Of a DNA stretch of 64,000 nt, positions 1 through 12,840 are shown piece after piece. Within the stretch, counting starts at the first letter, position 1. Every line of letters starts with the position of its first letter. A program made the position numbers and the translations under genes. This DNA is from Rachycentron canadum (Eukaryota > Chordata > Actinopteri > Carangiformes > Rachycentridae), in NCBI GenBank assembly GCA_038496675.1, contig CM076650.1:25274434-25338433 (forward strand), given 5' to 3'. The notes beneath the pieces were generated by a model, which worked only from the letters and a program-made list of their open reading frames with translations, was not told the origin of the DNA and searched no databases.

Positions 1-3000
1 GGGGGGGACTAGAGGGTCGTAGCTGTCGTGTGGTGGGGGGGGGGGCAGGGGTTGAGAAAGTTACAGCAGTTGTAATGCTGTCTGAAACTTGCTTGTGATG
101 CAGAGGGGAAGAAACTATTTGTGAATCGTGACTGTGCTTATCATTGATCTATTCTGGCTTGTCATAGGCGCTACAGAAAAAGCTAGGTCTCACACGCAGT
201 GCTCACAATAGGAATGGTGAGTTCGTGGATTGTTATACCACCGTGCAAGGACGCCGCACAACTGGTGAAACGATGCCTGAATGACAAAAAAAAAAAAAAA
301 ATCCCAAAAATTAACCATCAAATGCCGCCTGGACAAATTATTAACTGACACATCAAGCAAGGATAAAGGTAAGATGATGAAAACTTGTACACTTAGGAGA
401 GGATTTAAACCTTCTGTCACAAGTTTAAATAACACAGTGTAAAACCTCGGAGACACCATGCAGTAATTGCAGCAGTGACACAAATAATGTCCACATGCCG
501 AGAAACATCAAACACTAATGACCGCTAATAGTTAAAAGGGGATGTAGAAGGTCCAACATTTCAAAAAAATAATTAGCATGTGAGCATTTTGCAGAGTCAA
601 GTGGAAGTTTTCAAAAATATGATATTTGGCCAGCCCACCAGAGGCCAAGTGAGATCAATATGGCCTGAATTAATGGGCAACTTAACAAGGCACTTAAAAC
701 CCCCTTAAGAGGACAGATAAAAACCCAATGAACTTTGAGAGGTAATGACCATTTTTTATCCCTATGAAGCTGCTGGCTTTATTAGCTGAAACAAATGGAG
801 CAGGCACTTAAATCAGACACTAAAATTGAGTTCCAAATAAATGAAGGTGGCAGAAAATACAACATAGATCTTTTTAGTCCACTTTGCAAATCCAGACTTA
901 CAGGAAGAAGTTGGAGGATTTACATCCTATAATTTATTTCTGCAGCGCTCCACAGAGACAGAGATGGTTTAAGCAGATTCACACCGTGCTGTGACGTTTG
1001 AAAGATGGAGCTCGAATTCATCCTTAATCTCGTTTTCCTGTGAGGATATCATAACAGATAATGTGCCAGTTTGCTGTCCATCAGATTGTGTTGAATCCAG
1101 ACAAAGAAGCGAAAACAGCCATTCGGTTTGTTTGCTGCAAATCAACTTGCCATACTTTAGGAATCAAATGTTTTTCTTTGTTTATTTCTTAACCATTGTG
1201 TCAGACGTGTGGCTTCAGACTGGGTGATGCATTTCCTCTTAACCTCATAAGTCCTCATTCCTAAGTCTCTAATGAGTTGTTTATCACAGTCGAAAAAGCA
1301 ACTAATATATTGCAGTTAGAAAGTTGATTAGCATTTTCTAATTTGCCACCTACGTAGTTACAGCTGCAGTAATTGTTGTTTTTATGCGAACAAAGGTTTG
1401 ACTGGCAAACTCAGTGGTGCCCAACCTGTGGGCCACACTGCAAGGGTATTGACAGTGGATGTTTCTCCCCTTGTATTAAGGTCTATCACTGTGATAAATC
1501 GATGATAGGAACTCGCGCTTGCTGTCCGACCGCATGCTAGTGATCTGTCCTGTCGAACAAACTGCTCTCACTTCAGTTTTTGAATGTTCAATCATTATCA
1601 GTGAAAGAGTTGAGCTGGGAAAGGATGGCAACCACCGGACTACCCGCCGTTGTGAAATTGGTCAAAGTGTCAAACGTAATTGTGCTGCTCCCTTGAAGTC
1701 TGCGGACAATTTTAGCATCCCTGAGCTGACTGCTTTAAGTTTTACATCCTGGAGATGTTTTGTGTCAGTCACCACGATTCTTTGTCTCTTGTCCAAGAAA
1801 ACAGCTGATAAACCCACTGGTCACTGCCCAGCCACCCGCCACCCCAGTTGAAGAACACAGCAGAACAGTTAGGAGCTAAAAACTCAGATTTTTCCTTCAG
1901 AGAGATAAAAAAGTTGAGATTACTAGGCTCACATTTGCCGTAAAGAAACAGGATACTTCATGTCAGATTTGCAAACAGGCAACTGTTTCCTGTTATGTTC
2001 ATTCACTACTTTAAAACAAATTTATATTTAGACAGCAAGTCCGCCAGGTTGAGGTTTCGCGAAGGCTAAACCATCCAAAAAACGTGTTACTTGGTGTAAG
2101 TTGATTATTGTAATTGTACAATAATTTCCCTCCCAATGTGTGATCAGGAATTCTAAATGACATGTTTTTCCTATCACACAATAATTGTTTTGAAACCAGC
2201 CTGGTGGGTCATCGTGGATTAAGTGTCTTAATAATGTATCACTACAAACTGAACCTGGATCTACCATAATTCGACCAGTCACATTTCAGGGCACCTTGAG
2301 ACAAGTAAGTGCCTGCCACAATCTCCTTTAACTCTTTATGAGTTGCCAAAAAAAGGTCAACATAAGTTTTTTTTTTTTTTTTTTTTTTTTTTTGGTAAAG
2401 AGGGTAAGAAATACTTGAGTATTAGACACCGACTTCAGACAACTTGAATAACATTTCAGAATACTAACAGAGATAAAGACAAATATGGTAATGTAGTCCA
2501 GAGGACACAACTCTAGGAAAGCTCTCTGATATTAACCTTTAATGAGAAACAAGCCAATCTCATTTCTCAGTAAGCCAATCCAATTTTGAAGAACAGATTA
2601 ATAGCTAACTCCATAAATTGACTCACACAGAGAGCACCAAGGAGCAGCCTGATGAAAACAGCATCTACATCATATTAATTCACTTGAGACACACCTACTC
2701 TTTTTAGATCACATAGTGACACAGACCTAAGTTCTACCCCTCTGGATTGCTGATTGTTGACATGAGCAACAAACTTTGTTTGGCAAATTATACAGAGCTG
2801 TGATGGGAGACCCGCTCCCACAAGCAGATGGCTCCTTTTGCTATAATCAGTGTGCTAAATGCTGGATAGTACAAACTTTAATGAGTTCAATGCAAACTTT
2901 CTCTCACTTACTCACAGCTGCTGTGCCTCAGAGTCACAAATCAATCCATTATTACAGGTAAAACAACAGCAGAGTGAGAGGGAGGGAGCTGCGGTCATTA

Positions 3001-6000
3001 GTGCTGACAAATGAAAGGCCTGGGGATCCAGGGCAATTCATCCGGAGCTAAATATTAAGCATCCAAAGCCAATAAAGAAGAGATTTTGGAACAGCGTTAC
3101 AGACTTTGCTTTACCAGTACAGATTTACCAGTGCTACAGACCAAGCTTTTGTTGATTAGAATTTGGGTTTCATAGACTCCAGTTTCCATGGTTTTCCAAA
3201 AATGTTCTATGATAAACAAAGAAGAACAAAGGTTTCTGTCCGACTTCATATGTTAGGGTTCATCACATTTGGAAATTGATTTGATTATATTAAGTGACAT
3301 ATCCATGTTTTCTTTGATTATAAAGCAGGTCAAGGTTCTGGTTAATGTTATAAAAATGATGTTGCTACGTTAGAACAAAGCACTCAACCATGCATCAGGC
3401 CCAGCCCACCTGGACCCACCATCCAAGCCTTACAAGTGTTTACCTGAAATCTGCTATATGCTGTATTATTATTCAGTCTCTCTGAAAATAGTCTTTAATA
3501 TAATTTAATAACCTTAAATTATACAGTTATTATTATAGACCTCACGTAATTCCACATTTAATTGGTTTAGACTAATATATATATATATATATTCTTCATA
3601 TAATTTCTTAATGTTTATTTTGCTTTGAGTGACGGGGTTCAAAAATGAAAACAGGTAGCCGGGTTTTGGTTATTTCACTTGTCAGATTTACATATTTGTG
3701 TTTTTATCTCTGGTTTCGTTTACAGGAGTGGTTCCGAACCTTTTCCAATCCATGGCCCACATGGAAATCTGTTGGTGGACAAGATCTGACCAGTAACGAT
3801 ATGGGAGTGCCTTTTTTTTTATTTGAATTAATAAAAGCAAACATTCAGGATTTTTTTTTTCTCACTTTCCTGTTACATATACAATGTAGTATAGTAGGCA
3901 ACAACATAAAGGTTCCTATAATTGGTTTAACAAAAACTGTTTTAAACATTATTCATATTTATTTATTTAGTATAATTACATCTTTCAAAATGTACTGTTT
4001 TGCAATTTTTTTTTCCTTTTCTTCTGCTCCATAGGAGAGGGCTTAACTCCATTATCATAATTGACCAGGGGGTTTTGCTATCGATCTCTTTTGTCAGCGT
4101 AATCAGTGAAATTTACATTTTTTTTTATTATTTATTATTATTATTTTTTATTTTATTTTATTTTTTATTTTAATCTAAATCTAATGGCTAACTTTTAGAT
4201 GTTGTTTTCATTGATCAACCAACTTTCATCAACACATAATCGCCCTGATGGTGCAGATAAACTGAGCACTGAGTTTTTAAATCATAAAACAATTGACCAC
4301 TCTATCTTAGCTCAAGGTTCACTTACTCGCTTGTTCGGGAGCTTTTAACTGCATCACACAATCTTCATTAGCAGTTGAGGTTTGTTCAGCATTGGACTGT
4401 AGATGTTTCGCACCCATACAACTTCTCACAATGAAAAATGAAATGAAATAATAATAATGCACTGATGAAAAGCACACGATAGGCTCAAAAACTTTCACAA
4501 AGTTAAAGAGAGTGTCTTGGTGACTTCAAAGCTCAGAATGGAAAGAATGTTCTCACATTTCTTAAGCAAAACTCACTGATAGGATTTGTTGTAGAAAATG
4601 TAGGAGTCCCTGTTTGAGTTGCTCTCTGTTGCTGCTGTCCAGAGTCCTACAGACAGCATGTTTAACTCTGGCTGCTAGCACAAGATCTGGACAGCAAGTG
4701 ACAGATTTAACAATGGCAACCACAGCTAGTGTTATTTAGAGATTCATTTAGTTGGATCAACACTCACTGGGGATACATAATGAACCAAATCCTCATATCC
4801 GAAGGCCTCCAGACTGTGTAGCCCTGTCAACTGAAGCAAATAATGCATGTATGATATTGTTATTTTCCATATTCATTCCCCCCAGCCCATCTCTGGGGGA
4901 GTACAATCCTGAAAATCCAAAGATATGGGTCTACCGGCAGATAGCGGCCAGCCACCACCCTTCAAAATGTGGCTTAGAAAGCTTCAGCACTTGACTTGAT
5001 GCAGCTCATACTCAGACCCATAAATAATGAACTGTTACTTTAAATACTATATTTTCATGAATATATCAGCATGGTGTAGAGAAAATGTTGCCAGAAGTCT
5101 CTGTAATTATCAGTTATATGCCACACTCACAGTATTTCATGAATGTGTCAAAAAACTGTTTTACTGGCTGAGTTTCCAGCACCTGATTTACACTGAGGAG
5201 AAGAACTTAAATACATATAAATACACGTGAATAATAGGCTGTCACCTGATCAACGTTATAAAGAGTGAAACCTTCAGCTTCCCGTTGCTTGAACAAAAGC
5301 AAATTCCTCACAAAATCGTCTGACAATCTCGTTGCTTCTCTGACAAGAAACCCCCCCCCCTTTTTTTTTTTCTTTTCTACAAATGAACGAGCAACTGAGA
5401 GACCAAACATTTGTCTAATCAGCTTTTTAGCACAGGATGACAAATGATGGTACATAATGTGTTGTGATTATGCAGAGTAATGCAATTCCCCATAAAGCTC
5501 TATTCTCTGCAGCCTTTTGATAGGGGAAACAAGCCCAGCGCCGAAACGGCTTCAGCTCAGCACAGGGCTGTCTGTCTGGGCCAGCTGTTAAACGGGGATA
5601 ACAAAGGATCTCAATTCAAACTCACACCGAAGAGCACACAATGTCTTTTGATTTGCTTTGTCGGAAAAGTAGATGCAAGTATTAAGTATTAAAGAGAATT
5701 ACTGTGAACCTGGCAACCTAAAAGCACATCTTCATATTATGCCACTGGTAATGTGGTCTCTTCAAGTTTTTTATTAGTTCATGGAATGATGCTTTGCTGC
5801 CGAGCAACATTCACACGTGTTCATCACAAAACCGCGTATCTATCTTTTACTGTTGCTGCTCCAATCGATTGCTGATTTAATGTGTGTGGCATTGTATAGT
5901 TGTATTTTTCTGATACCAGCACTGAAGAGAGAAAAAAAAAAAAAAAAAATCAGGTAGCCTACTTAAAAATTTACAATTATAACTGAATCTGCAGCTCTTT

Positions 6001-6879
6001 TCACTTTTTACGGAGCTTTGTAGTGAGTTCAAGTTGTAGGCTGGGCAGTTTTGTCAGACAGACACAATGAAGATATAATAGGTAAAGTTGCTGCAACAAA
6101 ATGCTAAAAACAACTAGACTTGCATTAGATGTTCTGTTTGGTTTTATAATCCCATTATGCCAAATGTTTAATGGAGGTAATAGTCTGTTTCAATGTCTTT
6201 GCTCATGCGTCATATTGTGGTTGTGTCAGAAGTGTGAAAGTTGTACATAACACTTCCTGAACACTTCCACAAATCCTAACTAGTAGTACCTGACTCCCAT
6301 GATTCCACACTACCTCACAATACCATCAATCTCTGTCGTTTGTTATTGTTTTAATTCAGACACCTGATACCAACAGAAAATTGTGTATTGTGTATCTAAA
6401 GCCCGGCTGGTGAACAGAGCTGAGCACTTAGCAGGTAAAGCAGAGGTCACTAATGGGCACGCTAGAGTCCAAACCAAACACCATCCTCTCATTTGACAGA
6501 GCCTTTCTATTTTAACCAGTAAAGCTTGTCTACCTTTTACTGCACTGCTCGCGTGACGCTCTCAGCCAGTCACTGCAACTTGAGTCAGTCAGGGAAATAC
6601 ACACACACACACACACACGCACGCACAGTGAGATATGACGTTGTAGGAATAACTGGGGAAAGTGGGATGGAAGATGGAAACAAAGCAGAAAAGACATGTT
6701 AAGGCTGATCAGTTGTTAAGATGTGAGTTGATACTGTTGGAATAACCTGTGAAGAGGACAAAGTCAAGCTACACTTTTCACGTTCGCGACCTTTGCTTGA
6801 GGAAAGTTTGTCCAACTGGATCTCTTTGAATTTTAATTGAATGCCCCTCGGTCAAAGAATAGCTTGAGAGACCAAAAAT
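1..6879. other. Intronic DNA, simple repeats only
   Basis: Apart from the repeat fragment at 3319-3427, nothing beyond simple sequence is recognisable. Present are G-rich tracts at 1-49, A16 at 286-301, T27 at 2367-2393, (AT)9 at 3575-3592, a T/A-rich ATTTT tract at 4118-4173, C10T11 at 5351-5371, A18 at 5932-5949 and (AC)10 at 6599-6618. Open frames here are short and look random; several run through homopolymers. Confidence 0.7.
3319..3427 (+). repeat. Fragment of a dispersed teleost repeat (copy A)
   Basis: Blocks TTATAAAGCAGGTCAAGG and CAGCCCACCTGGACCCACC recur with one or two changes at 35848-36013, with a similar CAAAG.GCTCA..CATG block between. Copy A lacks about 90 bp present in copy B. 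It resembles a repeat I recall as common in teleosts, but I cannot name the family. Confidence 0.6.
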
Positions 6880-7080
6880 TAGGGCTGCGCAATTATAATA
6901 TTATTGAAATTGTAAAATGCAGTGGCCAAGCGTAGTGATTAACATTTGTTTTAGAAAATCAAATGTAAAAATAACCATTTCAAACGAAATCATTACATCA
7001 CAATTGCAATATTAGTCAAAATAACTATTTATCTTTAATTTAATAATTATTAATACATGTTTGGATATTCTTCAGCCCTA
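6880..7080. mobile_element. hAT-like MITE, about 200 bp
   Basis: The block starts TAGGGCTG and ends CAGCCCTA, 8-bp perfect inverted termini of the kind seen in fish hAT-derived MITEs that begin AGGGCTG(C/A)(A/G)CAAT. The interior is AT-rich and noncoding. The flanking octamers CCAAAAAT and CTGCAAAT match at 5 of 8 positions, consistent with a decayed 8-bp target duplication. Confidence 0.6.
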
Positions 7081-7143
7081 CTGCAAATAAATGATAATGC
7101 GGCTCAATGCTGGTGTAAATTTGCAGCTGTTTGGTTTAAAATT

Positions 7144-7172
7144 CCATCCATCTATCCATCCATGCATTTTCC
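7144..7172 (-). repeat. CCAT-type repeat, possible SINE 3' tail
   Basis: CCATCCATCTATCCATCCAT followed by GCATTTTCC reads on the minus strand as GGAAAATGC then (GGAT)n. That is the usual 3' tail of the tRNA-type fish SINE seen at 10.3 and 30.3 kb. The body is missing, so it may simply be a microsatellite. Confidence 0.35.
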
Positions 7173-7913
7173 TCACTCTACACTCGCACAGCTAGCTTTT
7201 AATTCACATTTTTAGCCTGCACTCATTTGCTTCTGGCAACTTGACATGGTTCTTTTCAATAACGGCGGTCCTTTGGGCTCAATTTTGGTCTGATGATGTT
7301 GTGCAATGACTATACCAGAGCTTTTTCAATGAAAACAGCTGTCTGCCGAAAAACCAGGTTAATAAGAGTGGTGTACATGACGGTACATTCTCAGCCACAA
7401 AAACAGGAGCTTGAGGATGTTAAAACGTTTAAGATGAGGGGATCAGCTTCAGTGGGAGTGAGTGAGTGAGAGTTCTCTGACACGCGCAACGTTACATATA
7501 ATAATTTGTTATTAAAAAAATATTGATTAGTGCAGCTTTAAGTTGAAAGATTATTTTTTTTAGTCAAGAAATTCACATCATGATACTGCATGCATATATA
7601 ATATTTTCTATTATATTCTTTTCCCCACTGGACACCAGTTGTTAATGTGTACTGTCATTTTCTTAGTGTAAAGAATAGATATACCAAATTAAAATCCTGT
7701 TTTTATTCTCAAAACCAGAAACCTCATTTATAACTGCTGCATTTTTAAATGGGGCCCATTATAAAGTTTGGATCTACAAAAACAAGCTTAATGGGAGAAT
7801 GTGCACACCCATAAGGAAACCGTGACCCATAAAAACATTTCCACGACAGGGGAAATTGGCGAACGCACATTGTGAGATGGTGAATTGAAGAGTGCGATTG
7901 TTGAAATTATACG
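7173..7913. other. Intronic DNA without recognised features
   Basis: AT-rich sequence with a short GTGAGTGAGTGAG run near 7458-7470. I see no gene, RNA gene or mobile-element end. Confidence 0.6.
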
Positions 7914-9326
7914 CAGTACTGTGCAAAAGTCTGAGGCCACCACTAGCTTTGTTGTTTTAATGACCATCCATATTTATTTTCCGGCCTCTTTATTATTAAA
8001 GAAACAGAAAATACAAGAAATATGTACACGAAAATTTTAAGCAACAAAATGGCTTCTACACGCAAAAGTATTTAGTGTGACCTCCCTTGGAACTAAGCAC
8101 ATCTTCTGGTATATTGTGTTTACTTCAGCACTTCTTCTTCTCTTGATTGAGGCTGTCACCTTCTGCTCTATTATACCAGGCTCTTTCAGCACTCACCAGA
8201 GTTCCTCTTTAGATTTAGTCTTTTATTTCTCTCTCTGTCCAGCTGATCCCATTCTGCCTCTATAATATTCAGCTCTGGACTCTGTGGAGGTCAGTCCATG
8301 ACTGTCAGTGTTTTATCAGCTGGTTTTCTCTCTATATGACTTCACTGCATTAGCAGTGAGCTTGGGATCATTATCATGCTGAAAAATAAAACCATTCCCA
8401 TTCAGGCTCTTTCCAGAAGGAATGATATGATGAATTAAAATCTGTCTGTACTTTTCAGCATCATGATCCCATCAATTCAGACGATATCACCAACACCACT
8501 GGTAGAAATGCAGCAGCAGACCAGGACAGAGCCTCCACCATGTTTCACTGAAGGCCTCAAGCATCATTCTTCATCTCTCTCCAACTCTTCTTCTCAGCTG
8601 CTGTCGACCATTGGACCCAAACATCACTAACATGGATTCATCTCTCCATATTCCTCTTTTCCACTGATCTTCATTCCAATCTTTGTGAGCTTTAACATAT
8701 TTTATCCTTTTTTTATCCTGTCCCCCTTCTGAAAAAGTGGTTTCTTGTCTGCTGCCCTTCCACAAAGTTCATTCCTGATCCAGCTTCTCAGACTGTAGAA
8801 GGTTCAACTTGGCTTCATCTTGATGAAGCTGCCAGATACTGAGCCAGGTCCTTGCTGGACTTCTTCAAATTTCTTTATAGAGTAAGAGCTGATGTTTATT
8901 TGTCAGATTCTGTGATCTTTGTCATTTTGAATGATGTTATTGAAAGTTGGTCTTCTACATATTAGCAGAGTTAACCTCATACAACATGTGTCTGTAAAGC
9001 TCCATCATGTCCTGCTCAAACCTGGTGTAATGGACCTTTTTCACAGCATCATGTTGACATGAAAGAGTCAAATACAAATACAGGTGTTAACAATGACATT
9101 AATTCAGGCTCCATTCCATTTAGGTTTAAGAGCCAGGTTCCTGCTGTTGCTCAAGTGCAAGAGGAGGTCACACTGAATACTTGATACTTTAGACTATAGA
9201 AGAAGTTCTTTCATATTACATACATTTTCTGGTTGTATTCTAATAAATAGATGGAGAAATTATTATATATGGTCATTATAGCATTAATAAAACAACAAGA
9301 ACAACAAGTCTTTTGCACAGTACTGT
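7914..9326 (-). mobile_element. Tc1-like DNA transposon, inactive
   Basis: The termini are inverted: CAGTACTGTGCAAAAGTCT at 7914-7932 and, reverse-complemented, CAGTACTGTGCAAAAGACT at the right end, one mismatch in 19. A TA follows the right end, as expected for a TA-targeting element; the left flank is changed. The length of about 1.4 kb is normal for Tc1 elements. A transposase remnant lies inside on the minus strand. The copy is interrupted by stops and shifts, so it cannot be autonomous. A second end of the same family lies at 27554. Confidence 0.85.
8571..8765 (-). pseudogene. Tc1-like transposase fragment
   Basis: The frame contains VKAHKDWNEDQWKRGIWRDE, then SMLVMFGSN and RRRVGER. This is the conserved Tc1 block around the first catalytic Asp of the DD34E triad, here in W-R-D-E-S. 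Related coding remnants extend on both sides within the element but in broken frames. The open part is 64 residues against roughly 340 for an intact transposase. Confidence 0.85.
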
Positions 9327-10261
9327 ATGTGCAATGACATTTGATTTCGCTCTATATCACACTGTCTCCATTCTCCACAGGAACCAGGCCTGACTGCTTT
9401 GATTGGCGGGCATTAGGAAACGTTGACCATTTACTGGGTAACTAACTATGAGTAAAGCTATAATGCTCATGACTTAAAACATGTACATGTATGTAAGGTC
9501 TATACTATGTGAAAAGAGAAACGAGACTGCCTTGTGTCTCACTTAGAGCTCATGTTCTGAGCATGCTTAGGCCAGTAAAAAAAAAATCAAAATACATATC
9601 AGTCAGAATGACACCAAAGTGGAAGTGATATCTTATCTTCAATCTAATCTCGGAGCAGGATTCCTTTTCAGAGCAGACCTGATATTAACGGAGTCCATTC
9701 ATCTTGGGGTGGCGGCGGGCTATTGTCTTTGGAGGCCAGCTTAACCAACTGCTGCATCTACTGTTTCTGTCGTTTTCGTGGGCATGGCAGAGTCTCATTG
9801 ACGAAGGCTTGGTCAAGCAGGGAGCGAAGCAGCGGTTTTGGGATCTCTGACAGGTGATTGGCTATGACCAAAGGTTGCCTGTCAAACTCTCCTTGACTCA
9901 GCTTTAACTGTTCTTAGTTGAGTTATGATAATTACACACATGTGCACGAGTGTGCGGAAGCTAAGCCTGTGCATTAGAAAATTATTTTCAGTCCTTTCTT
10001 CCCGAGTGTTAATAGGCAGCAGTAGCACAGAAAATAGCAAATTGTCATGTATTTAATCATCTCTGAGCAAGATCTGCAGTATGTGTGAGACAGAATATTG
10101 TTACACAAGTATTCCTTTTAGCAATAGCTCAGTCCATAGATTGTGTGGGTTGTTTAGCTTTCCTAACCTAGAAAATCTGTATAAAAAGCATTGCGATAGA
10201 CCACATTATTTCTTCACAAGTTTAAAAGCAGTAACAAACTGAAACAGACCAGACAAACAGG
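9327..10261. other. Intronic DNA without recognised features
   Basis: Mixed sequence with a somewhat more GC-rich patch around 9690-9900. No open frame of interest and no repeat that I can identify. Confidence 0.55.
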
Positions 10262-10460
10262 CCTGGAGTGCATCCTGGACAGGTCACCAGTTTATGGTGA
10301 CAAACAACCATACGTACTCACATTCATCCTTTTGGGCAATTTTAGAGTCATCAATTTATTAGGAAGCCAGAGGACCTGGAGGGAACCCACACAGGTCCAA
10401 GGAGAACATGCAAACTCTGTGAGGCGACAGCGCTAACCACTAACTACCACCACCAGGAGA
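10262..10460 (-). mobile_element. tRNA-type fish SINE, 3'-truncated
   Basis: On the minus strand it reads from a head resembling GTGGTTAGCGCTGTCGCC, through GTTTGCATGTTCTCC and GGGTTCCCTCC, to GGTGACCTGTCCAGGATGCA. These are the order and wording of the widespread teleost SINE whose body ends in a CR1/L2-like tail. The last tail part and poly(A) are missing. Confidence 0.7.
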
Positions 10461-11443
10461 GCTGGGCGTTGCATTAATCTTCTTTGGGGCAAAAAAAAAG
10501 GAGAGTGAAAAATAATTACAAATTACAATATGGTGCATGATGCATATCTGAGTAGTGAAAGTCCTACCTGTTTGATGCCTGGCTTGAAGTAATGGCTACA
10601 CACAACAATGACTGATGGATATACACAACCTGTCCTCTCTTCTGGGCACTGACAGGGTGAAGTCAGAATAAAAAATGCCCCTGACATTATAAAGAGAGTT
10701 ATGGTCCTCTAGGGAGGAGATCAGAGAGAAGCATTACACAGTGGAATACTGCAGGATCAGGACAAACATGCTATTCAAATGACAGCACAAAGCTGGATTA
10801 TCACCCACATGCAGGAGAAGGGGAGAAAAAAACGGCAACATGCCAATATGAAGGGAAAGAAAATAGATAAATGTCCAGTTAGTCCCTAAATGGAGTTGGG
10901 CTGCAAATTGCCCAGTTTCCATTTTAACCAATCCCTCCATCTGTCACACGCAATGTCGAATTCTGAATCAAAATAGGGTGCTGCCGGTCACGCTTCTCTG
11001 CTTCTGCGAGGAGGAGCAATGTTTCTTTCAACTTCGAGGATCACAACAGAAGCTTTTTTTTTTTTTTTCCCACATCAAGCCTGCATCCCGGTCTACATCT
11101 AATTAAAACAACTTGTGGTTGTGCTACTGCACAGTCTGGAGCAGGTCACACCTTAGAAATGTTGTGGCACTTTGTTGCATTTGCCACACTGTAATTACAG
11201 CAAAACAACACCGACTAGGTGAAAGAGAGTTCAGATGGAGTGTCTTAATGCATAATTCACATCACATCATCCTATACCAGCTGACTTCCACTTTCTCACA
11301 TAAGATGTTTTCACTTAAATATACTAAGGCTAGGATAGCAGCCTGGAACATACTTAGATCTGCTGCAGGTGATAAGGAGTGGGAAAGAACTTAATGCATT
11401 ATACAATGCATTAAGGCAAAGGAACACTTAAATTGCACACCTT
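10461..11443. other. Intronic DNA without recognised features
   Basis: Contains T15 at 11054-11068. A 93-codon open frame at 11113-11394 on the plus strand has no recognisable domain or homologue and is probably chance. Confidence 0.55.
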
Positions 11444-12543
11444 TGTCAGGGTCTCGTGCCATGTGTAGGGATCGAAACAACGGGGGGGGGGTCTGCATTT
11501 AGCCCCACAAGCCTGAACCAGACTTTTACACCTGTGGTAAAAACAGCGACAAAACCCCTTACCTCGACCCCGATCTCACCTGTGTGTGAAATTCCCGGGG
11601 TAAATTCGATCTCCGCCTGGATTGTCACTGGATGAAACCCACCAGGACACCGGAAACCGGCGGTGATGTCACTCAGGCGATAAAAGGTGATAAACCCGGC
11701 TCCGCTCCTCTGTGCTTTCTCCCACGCTCCGCTGTCACTGCAAGAGCTACTCCAGGCTTCTCTTTGTAACCCGGCCGCTCAAGGGAGCAACTAAATCAAA
11801 CGTTTGATTATTCACCTCCAAAGACCTAGGCCACGCGTCTTTAACTCGCCGGTCTAGCAAAAGATTGAACTCCCCCAGATCCGACCAAGACAGCTGCTCT
11901 CTGGATCAGCTGATTGCACCCACTGCCTGCAGAAGGATGAACTAACTTTGTCGATGGGAGAGCCAATCGCCAGACCTCCAGTTAAGTCGACTTCGCATTA
12001 AGATACATTGCAGGGCGTGTCTTGCTGTCTTTTTCTCTTTATCAGTATTAAGTTTATATGCCTTGGTTGTTGTGATCAAGTTTACACTCTTCCACGTCAC
12101 TCTTTTATGTCTAGTTTACCACCGCTAAGCTGACAACTGAGCTTTCGCTAGTTAAAGGAGGAACGTGGCAGTTTGTGTTTTGCTTTTGTAGTAGAGTAGC
12201 TCATGACAGATGTTGCATTCATTTAAGGTGATGATAATTGTAAATTGACTTCACTTTGCAGTAAACCCTGTCATAGTTTAATCAGTCGTGGTTTGTGATC
12301 ATTGTCTTCTGTGGTCACAGCTAGATTTGACCGTTAGCGCTCAGATTCAATCAATAAGTGTTAATATTTCTGAATATTGATATTTATAAGTAAACACAAC
12401 ATTGAGACTGTACTCGCAGTTTGGTGAAAGGTCCCTGATACCAGGGCAGTGACCTGTTAATTATTATTCATTTAAGATTAAAAAAATCCTCTTGGATAAC
12501 TACGAATTTATCCCCAATAAATTGCTCCGACTGGCACGTAACA
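11444..12543 (+). mobile_element. Possible solo LTR of a retrovirus-like element
   Basis: A roughly 1.1-kb block, more GC-rich than its surroundings at its 5' half, starts TGTCAGGGTCTCGTGCC and ends GGCACGTAACA, giving TG...CA ends with a shared CGTGCC/GGCACG inverted motif. It has a TATA-like GCGATAAAAGG near 11677 and AATAAA at 12516-12521. The 3' end resembles fish endogenous-retrovirus LTR ends that I recall. Flanks CCTT and TCTT match at only 3 of 4 bases and no primer-binding site or coding region follows, so the boundaries and class are uncertain. Confidence 0.42.
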
Positions 12544-12734
12544 TCTTGATGAACGAATTATTCGAATTGAAAATCTTTCCTGATGTACATTAATTTGTTG
12601 AGAGCAAAATGACGCAACAACAGCCAATGGAAATCAAAATCCGACTGCGGGATTGAAAGTGAAAAACTCGAACTCACAGGCTGATCCAACGAGCGTCATC
12701 ATTCATCACGGCAACTCATAGCGTGACTCAGTAG

Positions 12735-12840
12735 TGTGTCTGATGTCAGGAGTACAACGTCCGGCACGCTCCTGGTGCTGGGTGGGGATCTCCTCCCAGA
12801 CCTGCACCCAGGCTTCAGTAAGCTCCTGGACAGTCTGTGG
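12735..12840 (-). pseudogene. Tc1/mariner-type transposase C-terminal fragment
   Basis: The minus strand is open for over 35 codons and reads PQTVQELTEAWVQVWEEIPT, then QHQERAGR and TPDIRHT. The QEL..A.VQVWEEIP block is the C-terminal helix region of one fish Tc1/mariner family. No catalytic residues or inverted termini are present, so this is an isolated remnant. Confidence 0.7.

Noticed and set aside
3645..4034. 129-codon plus-strand open frame
   Set aside because: It reads through T-rich runs as phenylalanine and has no recognised domain.
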